Source: Dryomyza anilis
Taxonomy: Eukaryota > Arthropoda > Insecta > Diptera > Dryomyzidae
NCBI GenBank assembly: GCA_951804985.1
Contig: OX638130.1
Coordinates: 101,987,700 to 102,051,699 of the forward strand
Reading direction: 5' to 3'
DNA: 64,000 bases
Below, one piece after another: positions 1-11,677 of the stretch (within the stretch, counting starts at the first letter, position 1; each line of letters begins with the position of its first letter). The translations under genes and the position numbers were made by a program. Below the pieces are notes generated by a model, which ran no database searches, was not told where the DNA came from, and saw only the letters and a program-made list of their open reading frames with translations.

Positions 1-425
1 TTTTTTTTCTTCTTTTTTAATACATATTTTTGCAGCAACATTTTTAACATTTTTTTTTGGAAAAATTCGTAAAAAATGGGCATCACTTCATTTATTTTAA
101 AAAGTAAAATATTAGTTCAATAATAAATAATATAATATTCATGAATATAATATACATAATTATTATTCACAATTTACAAAAAAAATAAATATTCATATTT
201 ATTATGATTATATTCGTCAATATGATGATTCAAATTCATTGTATTGAATATTTCGTACTTCACAATGATGTCCGACAGTATGAATAAGTTCATATATATA
301 TTGAATGCATTCATTAATATGTCATTAAATGAACGGTGTTATCAATATGATGAATCTGGTAGTTTGTAGAAAAATTCATAATATTTATGAATAAATTCAT
401 CATATTGATGATTTCTTTCTTTCTG
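1..425 (-). mobile_element. Foldback-type MITE end (ATGATGAA family), cut by window edge
   Basis: Carries the family's arm in reverse: clusters of TCATCATATTGATGA and GAATGCATTCATTAATATG, and a terminal TTTCTTTCTGTG at 414-425. The same arm is seen in opposite orientation at 32917 and 37273. Two short frames here are spurious. Confidence 0.65.
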
Positions 426-1820
426 TGAATGTTTTCAACATTTTGTGTTCAGTATTATTTAATTCCAAATATAATATTTTCCATATTTTAAATTATATCT
501 GCCATATATACCAGATCCATACGACAGATGTACAATTTAAGATAATCTTTTTCAGTATTTTTGTATCACTTTCATTGAATTTGGGTCCTCGTCATAATCG
601 TAACAGTTAAAAGACCGTAACAGCATGTCTACTCTAATAGGATAGAATTGTAATATAAAAATGTAATATATAAAAATATATCGTGAAATTAACACCAGCC
701 AAAAGTGTGTCCATGCAAACACTACAAGTGCAATGCTCGCCATTTTTAATATTTTTTTAACTCTTCTTCAACATATTTGACACGCGTTTCTAACGGTGTC
801 TTGTGATAACCCAAAGCTGAATTAATTTCGACCTCAAGTCACTCTGACTTTGGCTTGAAATTTGATGAGTTTGGCTTGAATTACTGGAGTTTTCCATTTG
901 ATTGCGTACGTACGTGTGGCTCAAAACGAACGATCAAATGGCGCCAAATTATGGGACCAACCGTTGAACGTGGTTTCAGGCGGCAATGCACATAACTTTT
1001 TTATTATTTTGTATATACATTTTGTGGTCTGAACTGTTATATAAAAACTTCTTTACCTAAAAATTAATCATGTCAACAATTTTCGCATCCAAATCATTAA
1101 ATTAGGTGAATTTTTATATTTTTGTTAAACCTATTAATAAAATAAAATATGCTTTAATCTATTTAGAATAATTAACAACATCAGACCAATAATGCATTTA
1201 AATGGTTTCCTCAATAAATTGTAATATGCAAATTAATTTGAATGCAGTACAAACCTTAATTAATTCGTGGGAATATTTATTACCCATAAGTCTAGATAAC
1301 TTAGGAATGCCAGTGTACACAAATTAAATTTTATTCTTAATTTAAAAATACTTTTGTTTTGAATACAACACAATTTATAAAATGTCACTTCTCGACAATT
1401 GCATTAGCTAATTAATTTTATCCTACATCTACTAAATCAAAATTAAGCACCGTCTAGCAGATTGAAAGTTAATTTTTTTATTATCCATTACACAGCAAAA
1501 TTTAAGTCATTGGGAAGTCCCATCTGCATTTGTGATTTTTAATGTTTTTAATATCACTAAAATAGTTTTTGCCAAGTAATGATGATAGTAAATGCATTTC
1601 AAATGCATTCAATTATAGTGTTGATTTAAAAGAGGTAATAGTATTACACCCTACAACAAAAGTCGAATAAAATTTGAAAACTTCAAACAGAAAATAATTT
1701 AATTAAGAAATATTAATTTTTAAATATTAAGAAAAACTTTATTTATACCTTAGCTTAAAACATTAAAAAAAAATAGTAAAAAAAGATAAAAAAAAATCTA
1801 TGTGGCTGAAATTGGTAAAT
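426..1820. other. AT-rich DNA, no gene seen
   Basis: One less AT-rich patch at about 780-990 (ACACGCGTTTCTAACGG, ATTGCGTACGTACGTGTGG). No credible frame, RNA gene or repeat. Confidence 0.5.
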
Positions 1821-1966
1821 TACACTATTCAACAAATCAGAAAAATTTGTCCATGCCATTTATTATCACATGTAACAATTCTATATAAAGTTTTTGAGAA
1901 AATCGACATCGAAATTTTAGACAATTTTCAGACACTTTTTAGAATAAAAAAAAATGCAGTTCCTTA
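1821..1966 (+). repeat. Dispersed repeat CACTATTCAACAAAT, copy 1
   Basis: Shares with 7103-7268 the ordered words CACTATTCAACAAAT, ATGCCAT, GAGAAAATCG-ATCGAA, and CGGACACTTTTTAGTATAAA-type end. Directly abuts the CCCTAG MITE at 1969. Confidence 0.5.
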
Positions 1967-1968
1967 AA

Positions 1969-2396
1969 CCCTAGTAGAAATTTTGGTAGGGCCATAGTCA
2001 TGAAGTGATCATGTCATTATTTGAGGTGATCGGGATATGACGAGGTCCATAATGTCCTTGTTTCGCAGTGTCCTGATCATGTACTGACCTCAGGCCATGA
2101 TCATGTACTGATCGGGCAATTCTCCATTTTATTATTTACCCGACAATTGCCTTGTCAGAGCCCGAGCATAATAGGGTTTCTCTCATTAAATCTCGATCAT
2201 TGTCTGATGTCATTCCGTTATGAGGAACAAATAATGTAGCTATGATGGGGAACATTGACTATTTAGATAATGCAAACCCAGCTATGGTAAGCATGATAAG
2301 GGCATGCAAAGGTAATGATCATATTTTCTCTAATAGGGCTTACCCAACGAAAACCCGATCATTTCCCGATGGCGCTTCGGGCAAATTTCTACTAGG
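1969..2396 (-). mobile_element. CCCTAG-type MITE, copy 1 (about 430 bp)
   Basis: Terminal inverted repeats CCCTAGTAGAAATTT and AAATTTCTACTAGG. The interior is rich in GATCATG/CATGATC words and the pattern GCCCGATGCGCCATCGGG. It is inverted relative to copies at 4048, 25798 and 47112. No transposase; non-autonomous. Confidence 0.85.
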
Positions 2397-2519
2397 AAAC
2401 AACTAGTTTTACAAAAAAAATGTAAATGCAATTTTTCTTTTAATTGTCAAGGCAATTTACAATATATCAAGAAATTCTGATATATATATCTAGAGGTTTT
2501 TAAGATATTTAAATCTAAA

Positions 2520-3145
2520 TTTTTATTTTAGACTAGTTTTAGATGATTTTTTAGCATTTCGGATCTAATGACAAATAAAGAAATTATTTATGATTATGCA
2601 GAGCATAGTCCAAGCTAATGATCAAAATTCCTATCTTTTTCCTATCGGTTCTATTTTTTAAAAATATGCTCAATCAATACAGTGTTCGTCAAAAAATGTA
2701 AAAGTATAAAATGGTTGTATATTTTACATAAAAAATACTGAAAGATAAAAGTGTTTACATGAATTTTACTCAAAATCATTTCCTCTTTCTTTTATTTTAC
2801 TTCTTTGCTTTTTGGTAATTATATAAAAATAATAAACCTTTTAAAAATAATAGAGTATATAAATAATAGTTTTTTTTACTATTAAAAATAGCCAATAGGA
2901 TAAATTATTATTTTAATCGTAAAATACCATTAAATACTATAAAATACTATGACATTGCCATTGAGTTTATATGAAAAGATTTATTTTTGTATACTATTCA
3001 ATCAATAATTGTCCTATTGACCAATTTTATTGTGATTTGAGGGAATTTTTTCTGGGTGTGTATACTAGAACTAATTTCCATCCAAACTATAGACATTTTT
3101 ATTCGATTTTTGTTGCACCGTTTAACATTACTACTTCATTGAATA
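2520..3145 (+). repeat. Dispersed repeat (GCATTTCGGATCTAATGA), copy 1
   Basis: Matches 63500-63920 in order: TTTCGGATCTAATGA, TATGCAGAGCATAG, CATTAAATACTA-AAAATA, GAGTTT-TATGAAAA, TTTTTGTATACTATT. A weaker relative is at about 36140-36345. Probably remains of one larger transposon. Confidence 0.5.
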
Positions 3146-3323
3146 AATATTCCCATTGAATGTATTTTTCAAATCATTTACTATCATCATTACTTTGCAA
3201 AAACAATTACAGCAAGATTGAGACATTTATAGAGCTTAAAGCAAATATTCCATAAAAACTGCTTTTACACAAAAGACCACAATGACTCCCCAGATTAAAG
3301 AAAATAAAGGTTTTTTTTTCTTT

Positions 3324-3637
3324 TAAAGGGTTTTTCAACAGGGACGCTACAAAAGTAGAGCGACAGGGACAGCAAACGCTCTTTTAACATTACTCATTAG
3401 TAAGATTTGCCATTTCATGATGAAAAGATATACGAATTCGAATTTCGGTAGTAAATTTTAATAATTTCGACTCGTTGTTGGCTCGTATATCTTTCCATTA
3501 TAAAATGGCAAACTTTATTGAAGAGAAATGTCAAAAGTGCGGCAAGAAATATGGCGTCGTTTGCTGCCCCTGTCGCTCTACTTTTGTAGCGTTCCTTGAA
3601 AAAAACATTTGTAGCGCTCTTATTGAAAAACCCTTTA
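3324..3637. mobile_element. TAAAGGGTTTTTCA MITE, copy 1
   Basis: TIR TAAAGGGTTTTTCA at the left and TGAAAAACCCTTTA at the right, with nested inner inverted repeats (GACGCTACAAAAGTAGAGCG and its mirror at about 3570-3590). TA at both ends suggests a TA target, as for Tc1/mariner-type MITEs. The 84- and 80-codon frames inside are spurious. Confidence 0.75.
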
Positions 3638-4047
3638 CTTACATAAGCATTGAATTTTTCGAATTCCAAATTCAGCTACGCTTTCCACAAACTGCTATTT
3701 GTCTGCGAGTTTTTTGAATTTATTCTGAAAAAAAAACTCCTGAAAATAACCGGTATTTAGTCTCGAACAATCTTATTAAATATACATATTCTGTACATTT
3801 ATAAAATTCAAAAATCATTTCATATTATTCATTTTAATATGAAAGAAAATATAAATAAAGATATCAATTTTTTATGTTCTCCCCCAGGCAGAGTCAAGGC
3901 AGTTCACAAACATTTCCTCGACATATTTCAAACAGACAAAGGAAGAGTTTGTATCAAAATCTGTTTGTTTTCTGCCCGTTTCCCAAATATGGCGTGAATC
4001 TGCCATAAAAATTCCACAAAAATTATAACCTGCTATACACTTCCCAA

Positions 4048-4476
4048 CCCTAGTAAAAATTTGCCCGATGCGCCATCGGGAAATGATTGGGTTTTCGTTG
4101 GGTAAGCCCTATTAGAGAAAATATGATCATTGCCTTTGCATGCCCTTATCATGCTTACCATAGCAGGGTTTACATTATCTAAACAGTCAATGTTCCCGAT
4201 CATAGCTACATTATTTGTTCCTCATTACGAAATTAGTATCAGGCAATGATCGAGATTAATGAGGGAAACCCTATTATGCTCGGGCTCAGACAAGGCAATT
4301 GTCGGGTAAATATTAAAATAGGGAATTGCCCGATCAGTACATGATCATGGCCTGAAGTCAATACATGATCAGGACACTGCGTTACAAGGACATTATGAGC
4401 CTCGTCATATCCCGATCACCTCAAATAATGACATGATCACTTCATGACCATGGCCCTACCAAAATTTCTACTAGGG
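4048..4476 (+). mobile_element. CCCTAG-type MITE, copy 2
   Basis: Full-length, with the same TIRs and interior as the copy at 25798 and only scattered differences. It is preceded by CCCAA and followed by AAATA. Confidence 0.85.
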
Positions 4477-4779
4477 AAATATTCAATTTATCTGTGATTT
4501 TGCCGGAAATATGCCCGAAATATTGCCAGAAATTTTGTCTCGGGTCATAGCGATAAAAAACGTTTTAATAAAAAAAATACGAAAAATTATAAAAAAATCT
4601 TAAAAAACAAATGGTTTTAGACTTACCTTTTTTGTATGAATTTTGTTTAAATGAAATCATTGCTGTATGAAGTATTGCCCCATACAATTCAAGATTTTGA
4701 ATTAATTGAATTTTATATAATGTATATGCGATGATTAGATCCAACTATTGTCATTTAAATCAAATACACATTTTTTGTT

Positions 4780-7080
4780 GTGTAGCGTTGTTGTTGGAAT
4801 GTGCCCCGGTTTTTTTTGGAATTTTCGTGTTTTAATTTTTTTAAATTAGATGGCACTTTAAATTTTGCGTTTGTTCTGTTTTTTTTTTTTTATTTCAATT
4901 TATGCTTTGAGTCCTTGCCTTTGTACGTAGATTTTAGATTTACTTATATTTGTTTTTATTATATTATATTTTATTTTGTTTTGTTTTAATTATATTTTTT
5001 TAATTTTGTTTTTTATGTTATTTTGTTGTTTTTTAATTATTATTATTTTATATATTTTTATAGTTATATATATTTATATTTATTTTGTAGTTTTGGTGGC
5101 ATCTGAGTTGTGTTTGAATTTACATATATTTTTAAATATTTTATTATTTCAGACCTTCGTTTGTTTTGTTTATCTCTTGATATCAATTTATGCACTTGCT
5201 TTTGTTTGTAGTTTTTTATTTACTTTTCATTGTTTTTGTGTATTGTTTTTATGTTTTGTTTTTGGTTTTGGTTTTATTTGTTATATATTTTTTATATTAA
5301 TTTTTTGTATTATTTTTTTTATTTTTATTTTTTTTATTTTTATTTTTTGTTTTTATCTTTTTGTTTTTGCTATTTAATTTGAGTTTGAATTTTTGCTTTT
5401 GCACATTTGAGAAAAATGTTTGTGGTTTTTTTATTTTATTATTATTGTTTTTGTGTATTGTATTGTTCTGATGTCGTCACTGTCATGCCAAAGGGGCGAA
5501 TGTACATTTTTAAAAATGTTGGGAAATCAAATTTTACAGTTTGAAGTGCTTTAAAAATTAGAAAAATTTATTTTTTTTAATTTTTTTCTGTTATTTTAGT
5601 TTATTCGTCAATTATTATAACGTATATAAAATAGCTTTAGATTTGGACAACCTACTGAATTATATATACGAATTTTGTGAGGCTATATCCAGATCAAAAC
5701 GCAAATATTTTTGATTTTTATGCTATAACTTTTTATTAGCGCATGATAAAATAGTAATGTAGAGACATTAATTGTTTGTTTTTAAAGCACCTATCTATGG
5801 GCATAACTAATTAAAAATATTTTGTCAAACATTAATTTGTTATTTGTAGGAAAAAATGTTTCGCAAAATATTTTAAAATAATGATGCAATTCGATAGGTG
5901 CTTTAAACAAACAATTAATACCTTTACGCCACTATTTTATTTTGCACCAATAAAAAATTAAAGCAAAAAAACGAAGAAAAATTTCAAATCTTGTCATGCC
6001 GAAAGGGCGAATCTTTTCGTTTTTTCGCCATAACTCTTTAATGGTACAAGATAAAATAGTGGTGTAAAGGTATTAATTGTTTGTTTTTAAAGCACCTATT
6101 GAACTGCATCATTATTTAAAAATATTTTGCCTAACATTTTATCCTGCAAATAACAAATTGCATATTAATGTTTGGCAAAATATTTTTAATTAATGATGCA
6201 GAACGATAGGTGCTTTGAATAAAAACAATAAATGCCTTTACACCACTATTTTATGTTATTCCAATAAAAAGTTATGGCGAAAAAACGAAAAGATTCGCCC
6301 TTTTGGCATGACAAGATTTTCAATATTTCAAATTCGCCCATTTGGTTTTGTCTTTTGTGGCTAGAAATATCCAACAAAATGACATGCGATTTTGGCACAG
6401 CATACTTGAGGATAAACTACATTCAAAAATGTAAAAAAACGCAAATGTCAAAAATTGCACATTCGCCCCTTTGGCATGATAGTGACGATGTATTGTTTTT
6501 ATTTATTTTTATTTCATGAGTATTTTTTTTTAAATTAATTTTTTGTATACTTTTAGTTTGGGTTTTGTATTTTTGTGTTTGTTTTTTAATTTGAGTTTAA
6601 ATTTATATAATTTTTAAATAATTTTTTTAAATGCCTGTTTTTGTTTTTTTCCGTTTTTTTTTTTGTGATTTGAGGTTTTGCATTTATTTGATGATTTTTT
6701 ATTTCAATTTTATTGTTTTTAATTTTTTGTTGTTTTTTTTTTTTTTTATATATATTTTGGTATAATTTGTTATTTACAAGGATCTTCGAATTTGTTTTTT
6801 TTTAGTTTTTGATTTGCGTTTGTTTCTTTTTTTCTTTTAATCTTATTTTATGCTTTTTCAAATAGATTTGTTTTGAGATTTTAATTATGCGTTGGTTTTT
6901 TAGCATTTTGTGTTTTTTTTGTGGTGGTTTTTTCCTTTCCGTGCAGGTTGTTTTGAGCTTTAATTTTTTGTTCATTCTATTGTTTTCAGTTTTGTGTTTT
7001 AAGATTTTCGTTTTTAGTTTTGAGTTTTATGTAGTTTTTTCTCATTGCGTCCATATATTTTTTTAACATTTTCAATAGTT
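4780..7080. repeat. T-rich (TTTTGTTTT-type) low-complexity region
   Basis: Except for the inserted TIR element at 5475-6487, this region is a strongly T-biased plus strand with TTTTTGTTTTTAT words. The 133-codon Phe/Ile/Cys-rich frame at 4976 is a composition artefact. Confidence 0.65.
5475..6487. mobile_element. 1-kb TIR element with internal hairpins (CGTCACT family), copy 1
   Basis: The left end CGTCACTGTCATGCCAAAGG is mirrored at the right (GGCATGATAGTGACG) with about 27 bp of TIR. ATGT occurs on both sides (5471-5474, 6488-6491), suggesting a 4-bp duplication. The interior holds mirrored modules: TTTAAAGCACCTAT and ATAGGTGCTTTAAA pairs, and the word GGCATGAC repeated. No transposase frame; the 81-codon frame at 6274 is repeat-derived. 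Confidence 0.7.
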
Positions 7081-7102
7081 GCAGACATTACGCCAAATTA
7101 TT

Positions 7103-7268
7103 TCACTATTCAACAAATTGAAAAAAATGTTTATGCCATAGATATCTCATATAATTTGCGGTGGCTAATTTTGACTGCATACTCTGTTAAGATTTTAAGA
7201 AAATCGCTATCGAATATAAAGCACATTTTCGGACACTTTTTAGTATAAAAAATACAGTTTCTTACGCA
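7103..7268 (+). repeat. Dispersed repeat CACTATTCAACAAAT, copy 2
   Basis: Second copy of the 1821-1966 family, longer in the middle (AATTTTGACTGCATACTCTG). The frames over it are spurious. Confidence 0.5.
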
Positions 7269-7277
7269 ATCATTGTT

Positions 7278-7375
7278 GCCAACGTAAAGCGTTGACACAA
7301 TGCTGTACACATGATGCGCACAACATGAGTACAGCATGCTATACACATGATGTGTACAACATGAGTGCAGCAACA
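7278..7375. repeat. Two to three copies of a roughly 34-bp ACATGATG repeat
   Basis: TACACATGATGCGCACAACA and TACACATGATGTGTACAACA, each followed by TGAGTACAGC or TGAGTGCAGC. The long minus-strand frame across it is spurious. Confidence 0.55.
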
Positions 7376-7432
7376 TCTCAGCAATTGTGTGAATAGTGAA
7401 GAACCAGAATGGAAAAAAAATGTGTGTCTTAT

Positions 7433-9180
7433 TCACAACATCAAATGCTAAAAAATTTATTAAAAAAAAATTATTAGAATAATATTTTTATATTGAAATT
7501 AGCCTCGACGACAATTAAAAGAAAAATTGTATTTACGGTTTTTTGAAAAATTATTTTCCAACACTACTTTTTTTTATTCTAAATGGTGGGTGAGAACAGT
7601 TTCAAATTACGATTGCAAATTTCTCAAAAACGTTTTGCAATAGGAAAAAACTGAGTATGCATTCAAAAATAGCGCTATCGAATTATATAGCATAGATGTA
7701 CGGGATGTCCATGGAAAAATCGTAGTGTATTCTATCGTCTTGTTGCATTTTAATTTTGCTTTAAATAAAAATACATTTTATCATTCTGATCTAAAGACTG
7801 ACTTTCTTTCGTCTTTAGATCAGAATGATAAATAAAATAATAATAACAATATCAAACAATTTACAAATATTTGAAAAAATAAAATTTACAATATCTAAAA
7901 AAGGGAACATCTAATACCAACCTACCAACCTTTATACATTTATCAATTTATGAATACAATATTTTTAGGCTTTTCCATTAAACATTTGTATTATATATAT
8001 ATTTTTTTAAATAAACATTTATTTAATATATATTAATTGAATGAATTTAATTGATATTGGTACCGACTACAAAATACATTGGAAATAGACAATCTTTAAC
8101 TATAATTTTTAATAATTTAGTTATAATTGAAAAAATATTTAAAATTTTTTTTGACTTTTATCAAATACTATTTGAGAACAAACAATTTTCAAGTATTGGT
8201 TTATAATATTTATTATAATGTTTTTGCTTTTGTTGAGATATATTAATTTAACAATGACTTTTATGAATTGTCAAATAAATCACGATATATATAGTAGATG
8301 TATTATTTATTTTTATTGTATATATGATAAGTTTAATTTAATAATTTAATAAATACTACTAACAAAATATTTCTTTTTCTTTTTAAATAATTATATAGCA
8401 GCATAACTAAGTACAATAACTTAATAATGATAAACTCAAAGTAGTCGGATATGGATATGAATTATATATGTATATAAATAATTAAATTGCATTATGAAAT
8501 ATGGTGTGTGGGGGGGGGGCTGTACGATATTATATAAAATGAGAAATAATTCTATTTATTTTTTTAAGTAAACAAGTTTTAAAAATTTAATTATAAAATT
8601 TGCAATTATTAAGTTTTAAATACAAACAAATTAGAAATATAATAAAATTAAGTAAAATCATATATTTATTTTATGAGCAAATGCGCCTCTAAAGCAAAAC
8701 AATTGAATACACAATTCAACTAATTAAAATTAGTCTCAATAATTTGAAGTTTAATCAAAAAAAAAAAATGACTTAAATTCTAACAAAAAAAAAACACATA
8801 AAATAAGCTTAGAAATAAACAATTAAAAGAGAAATGCAATAAATAAAATAAATAAATAATTAAACTAATTAAGTCGTTCAAAAGTGACAAAAAACAATTT
8901 ATTTTTTTTGAAGTCACTTGCCTTATATATGCTAATAATGATGCTGACGATGACGATGATGTTGGTGACGATGCCTTTAAATTGGTTGTTATTTTTAAAA
9001 TGAAGCTTACTTTTGAAATTTTTTAATTATTTCATAAAATCTAAAAAAAAATGACGCGCAATAGTTGGATGAACTTAAAAACATAAGTATTTGGCTTAAA
9101 TGGCTTAAAAGTTTTTTCTGTGTTCTTCTTTTTTTTTTTGTATTCTTTTAGCTAATATACAGTGATATATAATTGTTGAC
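7433..9180. other. AT-rich DNA downstream of the Upd-like gene
   Basis: Apart from the 22-bp hairpin, a G run near 8511 and a short GATGACGATGATG stretch near 8945, only A/T-biased sequence is seen. Confidence 0.5.
7777..7832. repeat. Perfect 22-bp hairpin
   Basis: TTTATCATTCTGATCTAAAG(AC) at 7777-7798 is exactly mirrored at 7811-7832 with a 12-nt loop. The stem is shorter than usual for an animal primary miRNA. Nothing in the flanks identifies an element. Confidence 0.7.
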
Positions 9181-9335
9181 ATTTTTGTAATAGGTCTTGT
9201 GTGTTTTTTTTATGATTTTTTTTTATTTAATTTAATTAACTTCAACTTTTTTTTTGGTATTTTAATTTTTTTGTTAATATTATTAATATTTTTGTTAATA
9301 TTATTAATATTATTATTTTTGTTTTTTTTTTACTT
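9180..9335 (-). terminator. Probable 3' UTR and poly(A) signal region of the Upd-like gene
   Basis: Downstream of the stop on the minus strand the DNA is A-rich. TTTATT at 9222-9227 reads AATAAA on the transcript strand, about 110 nt after the stop codon, and is the first good poly(A) signal. AT-rich DNA makes AATAAA common, so this is tentative. Confidence 0.35.
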
Positions 9336-9722
9336 TTACGCAGTGTTGGGTGGACATTTGCTCGACAGTACTGTTAACAAAGTGCGTATATACTGCATCA
9401 CACTGAGATTCTCACTGGCGAGCAACCAGTCACGCACCGCATGATTTTCATGGAAATTGATGGGATTTTCGTCGCCTCGCTGCTCCTGCACTTCTATTTG
9501 CAGCTTTTCCATGGCCTCCCTGGACAGACTTAATATCATTTTAAGTTCAGCCTCTGCCTGTTTTAGAAATGCATTGATTCTATCCAGTTTTGCTCGATCG
9601 CCATGCAATTCATGCAAAAGTTTGTTTGCAGTTTCCGGATCGTTGCGCATTTCGAGCACAGTCTTAAAGGCATCTTTTAGCACCAATAGGGCAGTATAGA
9701 CTTTTTGCATTTCTTCGGCTAG
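9336..9722 (-). CDS. Exon 4 of the Upd-like gene: C-terminal helical domain and stop
   Basis: Residues 284-411 plus TAA. The acceptor CTACAG| (9723-9728) has a pyrimidine tract TTTTTTCTCT just upstream and the phase is 0. The segment is strongly alpha-helical: a long amphipathic helix around 288-312, a second around 316-355 with regular Leu/Ala/Glu spacing, a polar loop (QEQRGDENPINFH), then a final helix around 379-402 beginning VRDWLLASENLS. It ends with Cys406 in SSKCPPNTA. Cys202 and Cys406 are the only cysteines after the hydrophobic segment and could form one disulfide. Asn388 (N-L-S) is a sequon. This layout fits a long-chain four-helix cytokine of the IL-6/Upd type. Codon use is unlike the AT-rich surroundings (many G/C third positions). 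This is the best supported coding exon in the window. Confidence 0.75.
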   Translation of the reverse strand, partial: LAEEMQKVYTALLVLKDAFKTVLEMRNDPETANKLLHELHGDRAKLDRINAFLKQAEAELKMILSLSREAMEKLQIEVQEQRGDENPINFHENHAVRDWLLASENLSVMQYIRTLLTVLSSKCPPNTA

Positions 9723-11392
9723 CTGTAGAGAAAAAATAAAAATGTTATTTAATACAAAGTCTTTTTGGAAGTTTAATTATTTATTCAATAAAAGTCAGAA
9801 AGTACAAAATCTAAATATTTTTATTTGAAGTTATTTAAAAAAAAAGGTTTATGTTTGCTGCAAACATATATTTGTTTAATAAAAGATTCTTGTAATCAAG
9901 ACAGTTTAATAATTTATTTAGTTTTTATGGTTGTAAGAAAAATGGCCAAATAAAAAGTTTTATTTGAAATTTCAGCATCATCTTTTATGTTTATAATCAA
10001 TTGCTGTTAAGTCAAACATATTACCAGCTGCACATGTTTCGCACAATTTTTAGCTTTTTGAGAAGAATTTCGTAAACATTGCATGAATCATCAATGAATT
10101 TCGTAAAAAACCACGATTATGACAGTGCAAAATCAAATTATTTTTCATTGAAGTTTACTAAAATGAAAAGGTTAATGTTCTATGCAAACATTAGTATGAT
10201 TGTTTAATAAATTATGCTTGTAATCAATATATATTAATAAATGATTTGCTTTTATGATTATTAGAAACATAACTACATAGTAAAAAACTGTTCTTGTGTG
10301 AATAATTTGTTAAAATTATAGCATCTTGTTTTGTTCTTTTTTGTTATTATGTCAAACATAATTTTATGTTTTACATGTTTCTCATAATTATGTGCTGTAT
10401 AATAAGATTTTAATAGTTTTAGTTTTATAACAATGATTCTTGTAAAAAATACAACAATAATATGACTGACAAAATCCAAATATTGTGAAGTATAAAAAGG
10501 ATTATGTTTTATGCAAACATATTAATGATTCTTGTAACCAACACAATATTATAACTGTTTTGAAACTTTGGTTTTAAGATACTAGTCAAAGAAATCATTA
10601 AATAAATACTGCAATTTTTTTTTTTAATAGTTTATACAAATTATATAATCATCTTGCTTCTGTATTATCAATTGCGGTTTTATTATGTCAAGCATATTTT
10701 TTATTTTTACATGTTTCTCTCAATGATGTACTTAATAAATAGATTTTAATCATTTTAGTTTTACAACAAAGATTCTTGTAAAAAAAGACATAATTAAGAC
10801 TGACAATATCAAATTATTTTAATGTGCAGTTAGCTAAAATAATAAAGTTAATGTTTTATGGAAACATAATAATGATTCTTATAATAAACGCGATATTATA
10901 ATGGTTTTAAAACTGTGTTTGTAAGATACATAGTCAAAGAAATCATTAAATAAGTATTGCAATACAATTTTTTTAAAATTTATAAAAATTATATAATGAT
11001 CTTGCTGCTATATAATCAAATATTATGTCAAGCATAATTTTTATTTTTACATGTTTCTCTCAACGATGTACTTAATAACAAGATTTTAATCATTTTAGTT
11101 TTAAACAATGATTCTTGTAAAGAATCAAAATATTTTGAAGTGTAGTCAGCTAAAATAATAAAGTTCATGTTTTATGCAAACATAATAATGATTCTTATAA
11201 TCAACGCGTGATTATAATTATCCAAAAACTGTTGCCGTCAAAGAAATCACATATTAAACATAATTTTTAGTGATTTAAGAGTTTCTTTGAAAAATTGCAG
11301 AAATTCTTTTAATATCTTTGAAAACATTGATACAAATAACATATATATTTTTGACTATTGATCTAATAAACAACTAATAAACGATTACTTAC
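9723..11392 (-). repeat. Intron 3 made of about five diverged 330-bp tandem repeats
   Basis: The motif GTTATGTTTTATGCAAACAT, or a close variant, followed by a T-rich ATGATTCTTGTAATCAA-type stretch recurs at about 9848, 10169, 10502, 10850 and 11165, a period of roughly 320-345 bp. A second shared block, TTACATGTTTCTCTCAATGA, recurs at about 10371, 10709 and 11047. The copies differ by many substitutions and indels, so the array is old. It lies wholly between the acceptor of exon 4 and the donor of exon 3. Confidence 0.65.
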
Positions 11393-11554
11393 CATTGCAC
11401 TCGTTATTGACCCATGTTCCACATGTGACATATCTGGTGTCTTGTCAAAATTACGTTCCAGATGTGGCGTCAATGGATGAATTAATTGTAACATATGTTT
11501 TTCCCATTCGGTATGAACATTTTCCGGACGTTTTGTATTAAACTGAGCATCAGT
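11393..11554 (-). CDS. Exon 3 of the Upd-like gene
   Basis: Residues 230-283, exactly 54 codons, phase 0 at both ends. The acceptor is TTTTACAG| (11555-11562) and the donor is ATG|GTAAGT (11392-11387). The translation is open throughout and reads TDAQFNTKRPENVHTEWEKH near its start. It contains no cysteine and is mostly polar with Pro/His turns, so it probably forms the loop between the first and the later helices of a helical bundle. A reading frame this short is easily missed because it has no start or stop codon of its own. It is called from splice sites, codon usage and phase continuity with exons 2 and 4. Confidence 0.66.
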
Positions 11555-11677
11555 CTGTAAAATGTCAATTAAAATAAAATGAGAATTTAGTATGTTTGGA
11601 CATTGTATTTAAAAAACTATTAAGTATTTTAAAATATATAAATAAAACAATTTAATAATATTTTTAAGCATACTTAC

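Noticed and set aside
1969..2396. Repeated GATCATG words taken as a possible regulatory array
   Set aside because: The words belong to the CCCTAG MITE and recur in all its copies.
4976..5377. 133-codon hydrophobic plus-strand frame that could be read as a membrane protein
   Set aside because: Sits in T-rich low-complexity DNA; hydrophobicity follows from TTT/TTA/ATT codons.
9457..9699. 80-codon plus-strand frame
   Set aside because: Antisense shadow of exon 4 of the Upd-like gene.
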